A stretch of 8,484 nucleotides of DNA from Alectryocaccomicrobium faecavium (GCA_018713425.1 DVOT01000033.1:1-8484); one strand, 5' to 3'; counted from the stretch's first letter, positions 1-6,037 are shown. The notes: generated by a model from the letters alone, not told the origin. Program-made: numbers and translations.

Positions 1-301
1 CACATTTCAATTCTCGCCCTCGCGTGAGGGCGGTCGGTATGCAGCGATTTTGTGCGAAGGCATAGGCACCATTTCAATTCTCGCCCTCGCGTGAGGGCGG
101 TCCAAAGCGAGTTGGTGGGCATTCGGGAGAGCATTATTTCAATTCTCGCCCTCGCGTGAGGGCGGTCCATACTATGTCTCTTTCAAATGACAGCACTGTG
201 ATATTTCAATTCTCGCCCTCGCGTGAGGGCGGTCGCTATAACCGCGGCAGCAGCTATGCGCGTCGCCGTATTTCAATTCTCGCCCTCGCGTGAGGGCGGT
301 C
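1..301 (-). CRISPR. Type I-C CRISPR array, leader-proximal end (5 repeats, 4 full spacers; truncated by window edge)
   Basis: Five identical 32-nt repeats lie at 4-35, 71-102, 136-167, 203-234 and 270-301. Complete spacers are 36-70 (35 nt), 103-135 (33 nt), 168-202 (35 nt) and 235-269 (35 nt); positions 1-3 are the edge of a fifth. Read on the minus strand, each repeat begins GACC and contains a perfect 7-bp stem with a 4-nt loop (CGCCCTC-ACGC-GAGGGCG). It ends in the 11-nt tail AGAATTGAAAT. Stem plus ATTGAAA(T/C) tail is the type I-C repeat form, and cutting at the 3' base of the stem would leave an 11-nt 5' handle, as known for Cas5c processing. Transcription is therefore leftward, in line with cas2 and the leader on the right. 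The repeat at 270-301 is the leader-proximal one, where new spacers would enter. The absence of repeat variation suggests that this end is recent or active. No spacer matches another part of the window by eye. Confidence 0.98.
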
Positions 302-473
302 TGCAAAAATGGACGCAATGCGAGTCGCATTTTTCCATATTTGTCACAAAGTGTAGCTATTAAGGCAGGGCGCACGCAAAATTCTCGCTGCCCTACGTAG
401 AATATGCGCGCAAAAAGTGCCCGCTATTTGCGCGTACCCACCCGGAATTTCTGTGCGGGAAAGATTCGCGCAT
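302..473 (-). promoter_or_regulatory. CRISPR leader
   Basis: This 172-nt non-coding stretch between the cas2 stop and the first repeat is where type I-C arrays carry their leader, which holds the array promoter and the integration signals. It is more AT rich near the array than the genes are. It holds two odd-length perfect palindromes, TTTGTGACAAA (350-340) and AATGCGACTCGCATT (331-317), the second only 15 nt from the first repeat. A possible 8-bp stem (395-388 with 368-361, one G-U pair) surrounds a 9-nt copy of part of the repeat (GCGAGAATT, 388-380). I see no convincing array promoter: TTGCGT-18-TACACT near 380-350 is the best candidate and is weak. Readthrough from the cas operon could also supply array transcription, since no terminator follows cas2. 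Confidence 0.8.
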
Positions 474-764
474 TCAGAGAATCAAGGGTTGTCCAGCCTC
501 CACCTTAGCGCTACGGCCCAGCGTATCGATTTTGTTCTGGTAGTGATTGCCCAGGCGGTAAAAGCGTATGCTATCCTTTTCAGGATCCATCGTCCGCTGC
601 AATTCGCTTTTGAGCACAGTGAGCTGCGCCGCATCCACCATTACTTCAAATACAGAATTCTGCACACGAGCGCCATAGCGCTCGCACAGCTTGGCCACTT
701 GCCGCAAGCGCTGCGCACCGCCAGGATCGGCAGTATTGACGTCATAGGTGACCACGAGCAGCAC
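474..764 (-). CDS. cas2: CRISPR-associated endoribonuclease/adaptation protein Cas2 (type I-C)
   Basis: This 96-aa protein is the usual Cas2 size. Cas2 forms the central dimer of the Cas1-Cas2 spacer integrase and bridges two Cas1 dimers on the prespacer. The N-terminus has the ferredoxin-like first strand MLLVVTYDVNT with the conserved metal-site Asp at residue 8. It is followed by RVQNSVFEV, the family's second conserved strand, then DPEKDSIRFYRLG, and a PLIL C-terminus typical of I-C Cas2. The start is GTG at 764-762, preceded by GGAGGTG (778-772) with 7-nt spacing. An ATG at 771-769 is out of frame and is not the start. The cas1 stop lies inside this ribosome binding site and the genes are 6 nt apart, so the two are probably translationally coupled. 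It is the last gene before the leader. Confidence 0.97.
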   Translation of the reverse strand: MLLVVTYDVNTADPGGAQRLRQVAKLCERYGARVQNSVFEVMVDAAQLTVLKSELQRTMDPEKDSIRFYRLGNHYQNKIDTLGRSAKVEAGQPLIL

Positions 765-770
765 CGTTCA

Positions 771-1799
771 TCACCTCCATACAAAGGGCGGATAGCGGTC
801 CAAATCTCCCCGAAGCACGCGGGCAAACAGCATCGCTTGTGCATAAGGGATCAACCCAATTGGGATTTTCTCCTGCAAAAACGGATGCACAATGGTTTCG
901 CCCTTTCGCTTTTGCCAGCTTGTCAAAAGCGTTTTGCGTCCCCGTTCATCGAGATAGACCGCCTCTCCATCCACCTCAAAATCCGACAGCGACAATTGGC
1001 CTAAATTGAACAAAGAAATCACAAACCGGTCACAAAGCGCTGCGCGAAGTTCCTCCATCATGTCCAGCGCAAAGGACGCGCGCCCTGGCCGCAACGCATG
1101 CAAGTATCCAACCGCGGGATCCAAGCCCACACTTTCCAGGGCAGAGCGCATTTCACTGGCCAAAAGCGTGTATGTAAAAGAAAGCGCGGCGTTGACTTCG
1201 TTCTTGGGCGGACGGCGGCTGCGCCCTTCCAGGGCAAAGCCATGTGCCTGCGTTCGCAACATGCAGTCAAAGCAGGAAAAATATTCGGATGCGGCCGCAC
1301 CTTCAATGCCGCGCATGCTATCCACATCCGAACAATCCGCCAGCTGCCGCGCCAACGCACTGAGTCTCTGCGCGCCTTCTTTGAGGCGAACCGCGTCATT
1401 TTCGGGCAAATTGCCGCGCGCGGCGCGCAGCAAAACTTCTTTGCTGTTGCGCAGCTTGGCATACAGCAGATCGCGGACGAGGGCATCCACAAAATCGCGC
1501 CGCCCAGTGCTGGCGTATTGCGCTGTGCGCAACAAGACATTGCCGCTCACCGGGCCCGTCACCCGCCCAAGAAAGCGCCCATTGCCAGAAAGAAACGTCA
1601 GCGCGATGCCTTTTTCGCCGCAAAAGCCGATCAGCGGCGTGGAAACGGTATTCACACCGAAGCAAACGATGTTTTCCAGCGTCAGGGCCGGAATGGAAAC
1701 TTTCTCTTCCCCGCCAACTTTGACGCAGATATTTTCGTTGCGATGATAGAGATAACTTTCCGGCGTAAGGACATAGAGCGTGTTCAACAGCTTTTTCAC
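771..1799 (-). CDS. cas1: CRISPR-associated integrase Cas1 (type I-C)
   Basis: Cas1 is the catalytic subunit of the spacer integrase: a metal-dependent nuclease/integrase that joins prespacer 3' ends to the leader-proximal repeat. The 342-aa product matches the usual I-C length. It opens with the I-C signature KKLLNTLYV.TPESYL. The metal-binding residues are Glu166 in RGIEGAAASEYF, His234 in YLHALRPGR, and Asp246/Glu249 in LDMMEELR. The C-terminus, RGDLDRYPPFVW, is also typical. The open frame extends 35 codons further upstream, but the start is GTG at 1799-1797: it begins exactly at the family N-terminus and follows AGGAGGTG (1815-1808) at 8-nt spacing. It overlaps the cas4 stop as GTGA (4 nt), a classic coupling arrangement. 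Confidence 0.98.
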   Translation of the reverse strand: MKKLLNTLYVLTPESYLYHRNENICVKVGGEEKVSIPALTLENIVCFGVNTVSTPLIGFCGEKGIALTFLSGNGRFLGRVTGPVSGNVLLRTAQYASTGRRDFVDALVRDLLYAKLRNSKEVLLRAARGNLPENDAVRLKEGAQRLSALARQLADCSDVDSMRGIEGAAASEYFSCFDCMLRTQAHGFALEGRSRRPPKNEVNAALSFTYTLLASEMRSALESVGLDPAVGYLHALRPGRASFALDMMEELRAALCDRFVISLFNLGQLSLSDFEVDGEAVYLDERGRKTLLTSWQKRKGETIVHPFLQEKIPIGLIPYAQAMLFARVLRGDLDRYPPFVWR

Positions 1800-2458
1800 A
1801 GAGCTTCCACCTCCTGCGCCTCGCGGGCAAGGGTTTGACAGTACGCCTTCGCGGAAGAGGCCGTCTTGGGCATGCACAAATCCTTCAGGGAACAGCGCTG
1901 GCATTTGCGCCCATATTCCGCCGCAGGAACTTTCAACGTGCGCCGAATCTCCCAGAGCGCATTTGCCGCCGTTTTTGTCTCTGCGCGCAATTCAGGGGTG
2001 AACGCCACTTCCAAGCGCCGGTGTGCCGTGATAAAGAAGATGGCGCCGGAAGGAATGTGCGTATGATACATTTCTTCCAGGCACATGGCCTGCGCGCAAA
2101 GCTGGATGTTGTATTCCGGCTCTTCCCGCACCGAACCATGCTTGTATTCCACGGGATACAAGCAAACCGGGAAATCTGCCGCCGGGATGCGGCACCCCGG
2201 TTCGCAACGCTGTGCCTCGACGCAATCGCACTTGCCCCATATGCGTAGCTGTTCGGAATACACATCGTACTCGAACAATTTGAGCTGATCGCCCCGACGC
2301 TCGATCCTCCGCTCATGGGCGCGGCGGTGTTCATCGCGTCCCTTCGCGGTATCGGCATTTTCCATCCACAGCCGCTCATTGAGGAGCAAAGCCGCTCTTC
2401 GCAGGCAATAGGTTGCCTGCGAGAGCCAGGACAGCGGCAGATACTCTTCCTCATCCAT
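1796..2458 (-). CDS. cas4: CRISPR-associated exonuclease Cas4 (type I-C, RecB-like with Fe-S cluster)
   Basis: Cas4 is a RecB-family nuclease that joins Cas1-Cas2 to trim prespacers and fix their PAM and orientation. In this 220-aa product the single N-terminal cysteine Cys18 (ATYCLRR) and the C-terminal trio Cys186, Cys189 and Cys195 (CQRCSLKDLC) can form the 4Fe-4S cluster. The nuclease residues are Asp78 (GKCDCVE), Glu104 and Lys106 (PVEYKHG), and the QhxxY-like motif with Gln119 in YNIQLCAQAM. The start is ATG at 2458, just before EEEYLPLSWLS, which matches the family N-terminus; an upstream extension of 20 codons inside cas7 is unlikely. AGGAGG sits at 2476-2471, 12 nt upstream, slightly long spacing. 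It overlaps the cas7 stop by 8 nt (ATGGATGA) and shares 4 nt with cas1. Confidence 0.97.
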   Translation of the reverse strand: MDEEEYLPLSWLSQATYCLRRAALLLNERLWMENADTAKGRDEHRRAHERRIERRGDQLKLFEYDVYSEQLRIWGKCDCVEAQRCEPGCRIPAADFPVCLYPVEYKHGSVREEPEYNIQLCAQAMCLEEMYHTHIPSGAIFFITAHRRLEVAFTPELRAETKTAANALWEIRRTLKVPAAEYGRKCQRCSLKDLCMPKTASSAKAYCQTLAREAQEVEAL

Positions 2459-3449
2459 TGCGCAACCAGTCCTCCTGCTCGGGCAATGCTCCCCAGACGA
2501 TGGGACCAAAAGCATCACGCTGGAAGCCGATCTCTACGCCCGCGGGCACCTTATCCAGATGGACGATGGCGTCATAATCCCGATAGGAGCGCGGAATCTC
2601 CACATTGGACTTGCGATGCACATCCACCAGTTCAAACAACCGGTGCGCAGGCGCACAGCCCAGCTTCGCCTGCCGGCGACGCTGGTTTTCATCGCTATCC
2701 GTGCCCACATGCTTGAAGAGGATCAGCGGCGACACGACCTCCATCTCGCCTTTGCTGGCGGAACGATCGTGTTCGTACATGTTGAGGATGGCTTCGAAGA
2801 GCACCTGAAGATCGCGATCGTCAAACCCCGTTTCTGCCGCCAGATTCGCGCTGATAAAAGCGCGCACCTCGTACAATCCAAAAGGAATCAACTGCTTGCG
2901 CCCCATCGTGCGAAGCTTGTCTTCTGGCGTGGCGTCCTCGTCCTTCTGATAGTCCTCCATCGTGCTGTTTTCCTTGAGGTTCTTGGCAATGGCCATGCGC
3001 GTGATGCTGATATCCAGCGGCAGCACCGGATCCAGGCTCTTGCCAAAGGTGAACTGCACCGGCCCGCGCACCTGCCCCGCGTTGGGGCCAGTGGACATTA
3101 CCGCGCCGAATGTGCGCACATCATAGAACAATTCGCAGGCCTTCCTGCGCCCGGCATAGACAGCGTCCTTGCCCTTAGCGCAATCTTCAAAGCCAGCTTC
3201 CCGCTTGGCGCGGGCGATGTGGCGGTTGAGGTTGGTGGCCTGCTGGACGATGATCTCCATGCCCGGCTCACCCCCGTGAGCAGTAACAACGTAGTCGCGA
3301 ATGCGGCGCTTGGTCGCCCCATCCGAAATGAAGCCTTGCATGGTCTGCGGATCTATGCGGGGTGTGTTGCCCATATCCGGGTCGCCATTGGGGTTTGCGT
3401 TCGTGCAGGCAACGTAGTACATAAGCTCATAGCGGTTTTGAATGGCCAT
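2451..3449 (-). CDS. cas7c: Cascade backbone subunit Cas7c (Csd2)
   Basis: Cas7 subunits polymerise along the crRNA spacer to form the filament of the surveillance complex. The N-terminus, IQNRYELMYYVACTNANPN followed by GDPDMGNTPRIDP, is the Csd2 signature. Other conserved parts are DGATKRRIRDYV, YDVRTFGAVMST, the RGPVQ segment, an SITRMA segment, and YEVRAFISANLA. The product is 332 aa, roughly 40 aa longer than the I-C Cas7 proteins I recall (about 280-290). The extra length seems to lie around residues 168-190 (charged, between the SITRMA segment and YEVRAF) and in the C-terminal third. The start is ATG at 3449 with AAGGAGG (3466-3460) 10 nt upstream. It begins 2 nt after the cas8c stop, whose final codons overlap this ribosome binding site. 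Confidence 0.97.
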   Translation of the reverse strand: MAIQNRYELMYYVACTNANPNGDPDMGNTPRIDPQTMQGFISDGATKRRIRDYVVTAHGGEPGMEIIVQQATNLNRHIARAKREAGFEDCAKGKDAVYAGRRKACELFYDVRTFGAVMSTGPNAGQVRGPVQFTFGKSLDPVLPLDISITRMAIAKNLKENSTMEDYQKDEDATPEDKLRTMGRKQLIPFGLYEVRAFISANLAAETGFDDRDLQVLFEAILNMYEHDRSASKGEMEVVSPLILFKHVGTDSDENQRRRQAKLGCAPAHRLFELVDVHRKSNVEIPRSYRDYDAIVHLDKVPAGVEIGFQRDAFGPIVWGALPEQEDWLRNG

Positions 3450-3451
3450 GG

Positions 3452-3874
3452 TTACGCATCCTCCTTCTGTATCGCTTGCGTTCCTTCTTTTTTCTCTTTC
3501 TGACGCGCGTAGAATTCGTTCTGCCGGTGGTTGATCTCCGCATGCATTTGCCGGTAGCCCAGCGCAAAATACGCTTGTTCTTCTAAATTAAGCACAGCCG
3601 GGATATTGTCTCCCATGGCCACGCTCGCCACGTCGAGCAGTTCTTGAAACATATCCACTTGCCAGCGATATTCCAGTTTTTCCTGATGGTGGTTGGACAT
3701 AGCTGCCAACCTACCAAGCACCAGCGCGGGCATCTGGCTGGCGGACGCGTAATAGCGCTGCACCATGCTCGCATTCACATCCGGCATTGCCGCGCGCTGG
3801 ATGGCGGCATAAACCGCAACCAAAGCCCCAATCTGGTAGGCGCTATCTGGATGATGGGGATTGTAATAAAGCAT
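3452..3874 (-). CDS. cas11c: Probable small subunit Cas11c, translated from an internal start within cas8c
   Basis: Type I-C has no separate small-subunit gene. In Desulfovibrio vulgaris the small subunit Cas11c is known to be made from an internal start inside cas8c. Here the in-frame ATG at 3874-3872 (Cas8c Met464) is preceded by AGGAGG (3888-3883) at 8-nt spacing, as strong as the sites of the real operon genes. The product would be 140 aa, beginning MLYYNPHHPDSAYQIGAL. It is made of helices, as expected for a Cas11 bundle that lines the belly of the complex, and shares the cas8c stop. The motif is seen directly; translation is inferred from position, size and family precedent. Confidence 0.82.
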   Translation of the reverse strand: MLYYNPHHPDSAYQIGALVAVYAAIQRAAMPDVNASMVQRYYASASQMPALVLGRLAAMSNHHQEKLEYRWQVDMFQELLDVASVAMGDNIPAVLNLEEQAYFALGYRQMHAEINHRQNEFYARQKEKKEGTQAIQKEDA

Positions 3875-5263
3875 TAGCTTTTCCTCCTGACGTTTCAATC
3901 GGTTCCTGCGCATCAGCCACGCTTTGAGCCACTGGCAGCAGATTCCATCCGGTATGGGCGGACTGGTGCGTTCCTCATCGTTTTGCAGCATCTGAGAGCG
4001 GATGTAGGCCAGCGAACGGGCGGCCACCGCGTCCGGCAGCGGGCCGCCAGTGAGGATGGCGCTGAACACCGCGGGTACTATGCCTGCCAACTCCTTGGCG
4101 GCTCGTTTATAAGGTTCTTTATCGTTGTCCTGCCGTTTCATCAAGCGATAGAGGCGGGCGCTGAGCTTATAATTGCGCATCGCGCTCACGCCGTCCATCC
4201 GGCAAAGGGAAAGATCGTCATACCACAAAGCCAACTTGCGCTGCAAGTCCTCATAAGCGCCCTGTTCATAGCGCCGGATCATCACCCGCCCGCTCACGCC
4301 GGATAGCAACAGGATGAAATACCGATCCGGCAGCGGGGCTTGCGGCTGGCCGCTATATACGCTTTTGGGCAACGCGTCCGCCTGGGCGCGCACCGCGCTG
4401 GCATTGACAGGTTCCTCGGGCGGAGCGTTTTCTTCCTCTTCTTCCTCCGCATCCAATTCAAAGCCAGCCATAACTCCATCCAAGCCATCCTCTGGAGAAG
4501 GGAGGGGGCGGTCGTACCAATGCACGAATTTCATCCCGGCGACGATGGGGGCTTTTTTCAGCAACTCGTCCAGCGCCGCCTTCACGCCCGCATAAGCCTC
4601 TTCGGATACAGGCGCGTTGGCCGCCTGCGAAAGGCCATAGGAGCAGAACGCATCCTTATCGAAACAGATCAGCGCGTCGCCGCGGGGATGCCCGCCCACT
4701 ACGCTCAGGCCGTTGATGGGCGGCGCCGTTTCCAGAGGAACGGTCAGTTGGCCGGTGATCAGGCAAGGGCTCTTCGCGCCGTCTCTCGGCGAAGCGAATC
4801 GCCGCCGGTATTCCTGCCACCACGCCACAAGGCCGGGAATCTCCAAAATGCATGCTCCATCCACGCGAAAGGTAATTCTGTCTCCCGGCTTGATTTTCTC
4901 GCGCTCCAATTCGCGGTGCATGGCGTCCAGCGTTTCCGCGCTGCGCAGCGCCGCGAGGCATGCGCCCAAAGCGGGAAGGGCGCTGGAACCCTCCGCCAAA
5001 ACCTGCTGAAAATACTCGCTCTTAGCGCTGGCCGCCTCCGGAACGACGATGCTGCTTTTTTCTACCAACGGATTGCAGCGGTTTGTGCCGTTGGCTAGGC
5101 TGCCGATATCCGGCGCGGCATAGGCCCGGTCATCCGAAAGTTCCAATCCAAGAAAGCGTCCGTCCGCTGTAAGGCAAAGGAAGGCTTTGACCGTCTTGAG
5201 CACGAAGCCCACGGGCAGGGCAAGCTGTTGCTCCACGGCATACTGATACAGCGCGTTCAGCAT
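3452..5263 (-). CDS. cas8c: Cascade large subunit Cas8c (Csd1)
   Basis: This is the large subunit of the I-C complex. It reads the PAM, opens the target duplex and recruits Cas3. The 603-aa length is normal for Csd1. Family features include the N-terminus MLNALYQYAVE, a CNPLVEKSSIVVPEA block near residues 63-77, and ICFDKDAFCSYGLSQAANAP around residues 199-218. There is also WYDRPLPS, RYFILLLSGVSGRVMIRRY, and a helical C-terminal domain from about residue 390. A run of six glutamates (residues 273-278, DNA near 4430-4450) forms an acidic low-complexity linker before residue 290. The open frame extends 39 codons upstream, but ATG at 5263 is chosen: it gives the family N-terminus, has GGGGGAG (5275-5269) 5 nt upstream, and overlaps the cas5c stop by 7 nt. 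The C-terminal 140 codons seem to encode Cas11c as well. Confidence 0.97.
   Translation of the reverse strand: MLNALYQYAVEQQLALPVGFVLKTVKAFLCLTADGRFLGLELSDDRAYAAPDIGSLANGTNRCNPLVEKSSIVVPEAASAKSEYFQQVLAEGSSALPALGACLAALRSAETLDAMHRELEREKIKPGDRITFRVDGACILEIPGLVAWWQEYRRRFASPRDGAKSPCLITGQLTVPLETAPPINGLSVVGGHPRGDALICFDKDAFCSYGLSQAANAPVSEEAYAGVKAALDELLKKAPIVAGMKFVHWYDRPLPSPEDGLDGVMAGFELDAEEEEEENAPPEEPVNASAVRAQADALPKSVYSGQPQAPLPDRYFILLLSGVSGRVMIRRYEQGAYEDLQRKLALWYDDLSLCRMDGVSAMRNYKLSARLYRLMKRQDNDKEPYKRAAKELAGIVPAVFSAILTGGPLPDAVAARSLAYIRSQMLQNDEERTSPPIPDGICCQWLKAWLMRRNRLKRQEEKLMLYYNPHHPDSAYQIGALVAVYAAIQRAAMPDVNASMVQRYYASASQMPALVLGRLAAMSNHHQEKLEYRWQVDMFQELLDVASVAMGDNIPAVLNLEEQAYFALGYRQMHAEINHRQNEFYARQKEKKEGTQAIQKEDA
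3883..3888 (-). promoter_or_regulatory. Internal ribosome binding site for cas11c
   Basis: The minus strand reads AGGAGGAAAAGCTAATG inside cas8c, giving a full AGGAGG core 8 nt before the in-frame ATG at 3874. The codons used here (Q-E-E-K-L-M) are compatible with the SD, and glutamate codons GAG/GAA could have been placed otherwise, so selection for the signal is plausible. Confidence 0.8.
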
Positions 5264-5946
5264 AGCGTCTCCCCCTTCAAAACTTCCGGGCTGTCGTATG
5301 GCGGCACTTCGATAACGCCCTGCTTCATCACCGCATGATACAGCGAAAGCTGGGGCCGCGCCTTTTTGCGCACTTCGCAATCGTGCAAATCGAAGATATC
5401 GTAGACCATCAGGCCCGCGTCCATATCCTCGCGTATGGGAGCGCGCTCGTGGTTGCTCTCCTCAAAATAGCCCACAAACTGCCGCAGGCCCAGGGAAGGC
5501 TGGTAAAACGCCTTGCCGCCGCGAATGCGCCGCAACGCTTGCTCATTGAGTTGCGCAAGCGTGCCGCGAAACGATTCACGGGGACAGATGACGGCCGAAA
5601 ATCGATAGCGCACATCTCGCAGAGCCACGGTCTGGCGCTGCGTGCGTTCTTCGTCGGCATAAATGACCTTATCCTTGACCTTTTTCTTGACCTCGTTGCA
5701 CTTGAAACTGATATAGCGAATGGGGTTGAGCACTTCGATGCGCGTGACCTGCCAATAAAACTCCATGGGCTTGTTGTAAATTGCGGCGTAAATCCCCCGC
5801 ACCGCCGAAGGCGTGGGAAAGGGATAGCTGAGCCGCTCCACTTTGCCATACGGCGCAGACCAGCAAGCAAAATCCCCCCAGCATTCCAGGGCAATTTCTA
5901 CCGTTCCAGCCGTCCCATTCGCTCCAGCCATTCCAGCAATCTCCAA
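5257..5946 (-). CDS. cas5c: Cas5c: repeat-processing ribonuclease and Cascade subunit (Csd-type Cas5)
   Basis: In type I-C, Cas5c replaces Cas6: it cuts the repeat at the base of its stem and then caps the 11-nt 5' handle. Family features are WGDFACWSAP, LSYPFPTPSAVRGIYAAIYNKP, VLNPIRYISFKCNEV, EERTQRQTVALRDVRY, and YQPSLGLRQFVGYFEE. Tyr57 (AAIY) matches catalytic Tyr46 of the Bacillus halodurans enzyme. By hand alignment, the place of its Lys116-His117 pair is held by Gln132-Leu133 (codons about 5553-5548). The frame opens at a GTG (5955), but that codon lies inside the ribosome binding site. The likely start is TTG at 5946, 8 nt after AGGAGG, giving 229 aa; ATG at 5931 is the alternative but is spaced too far. 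Residues 4-15 are a run of Ala-Gly-x/Asn-Gly-x tripeptides ahead of the conserved fold. It is the first gene of the promoter-driven operon and overlaps cas8c by 7 nt. Confidence 0.95.
   Translation of the reverse strand: MEIAGMAGANGTAGTVEIALECWGDFACWSAPYGKVERLSYPFPTPSAVRGIYAAIYNKPMEFYWQVTRIEVLNPIRYISFKCNEVKKKVKDKVIYADEERTQRQTVALRDVRYRFSAVICPRESFRGTLAQLNEQALRRIRGGKAFYQPSLGLRQFVGYFEESNHERAPIREDMDAGLMVYDIFDLHDCEVRKKARPQLSLYHAVMKQGVIEVPPYDSPEVLKGETLC
5902..5937 (-). repeat. Imperfect 9-nt tandem repeat, four copies, in the 5' end of cas5c
   Basis: On the minus strand the units are GCTGGAATG, GCTGGAGCG, AATGGGACG and GCTGGAACG. In frame they encode Ala-Gly-Met, Ala-Gly-Ala, Asn-Gly-Thr and Ala-Gly-Thr. 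They come just before the first conserved strand of Cas5c (VEIALECWGDF), so they lengthen the N-terminus without entering the fold. Confidence 0.75.
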
Positions 5947-5951
5947 ATCGT

Positions 5952-5961
5952 TCACCTCCTT
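5952..5961 (-). promoter_or_regulatory. Perfect 10-nt Shine-Dalgarno of cas5c
   Basis: AAGGAGGTGA on the minus strand is a complete complement of the 3' end of bacterial 16S rRNA. It contains the GTG at 5955, ruling that codon out as a start, and places TTG at 5946 at optimal distance (8 nt from the AGGAGG core). This decides the cas5c start. Confidence 0.85.
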
Positions 5962-5983
5962 GCCCCGCCGAATGGGGCGGGGC
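5962..5983 (-). other. GC-rich hairpin in the 5' untranslated region, abutting the cas5c ribosome binding site
   Basis: The arms GCCCCGCC (5983-5976) and GGCGGGGC (5969-5962) pair perfectly over 8 bp around a 6-nt loop. The hairpin ends exactly where the Shine-Dalgarno AAGGAGGTGA begins. No T-run follows on either strand, so it is not an intrinsic terminator. It may protect the transcript 5' end or set the translation rate of the operon; the function is inferred. Confidence 0.65.
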
Positions 5984-6037
5984 CGCCATCATCATTTACT
6001 TATTTCTATTCCCGCCTTCAAAACATTCGTCAAGTAA

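Noticed and set aside
172..375. Minus-strand 67-codon open frame across the array and leader
   Set aside because: It runs through CRISPR repeats and spacers and has no coding signature.
361..395. tracrRNA-like anti-repeat in the leader
   Set aside because: The matched segment is only 9 nt and in the same orientation as the repeats, and type I systems with Cas5c do not use a tracrRNA.
417..1004. Plus-strand open frame of 195 codons opposite cas2 and cas1
   Set aside because: It lies antisense to two genes with clear family motifs and has no ribosome binding site or recognisable domain; it is a GC-rich shadow.
2559..3503. Plus-strand open frame of 314 codons opposite cas7c
   Set aside because: It is long only because high GC content reduces stops; the minus strand encodes an unmistakable Cas7c. 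The same reasoning removes 1098-1838, 4340-5098, 5335-6084, 6284-6967 and 6672-7523.
5962..5983. Hairpin as a terminator between cas3 and cas5c
   Set aside because: There is no T-run on either strand, and it lies downstream of the consensus promoter just before a perfect ribosome binding site.
5669..5995. Minus-strand frame starting ATGATGATG in the operon leader, overlapping cas5c
   Set aside because: It has no ribosome binding site before the ATGs and its translation runs through the cas5c gene in another frame as low-complexity Trp/Gly-rich sequence.
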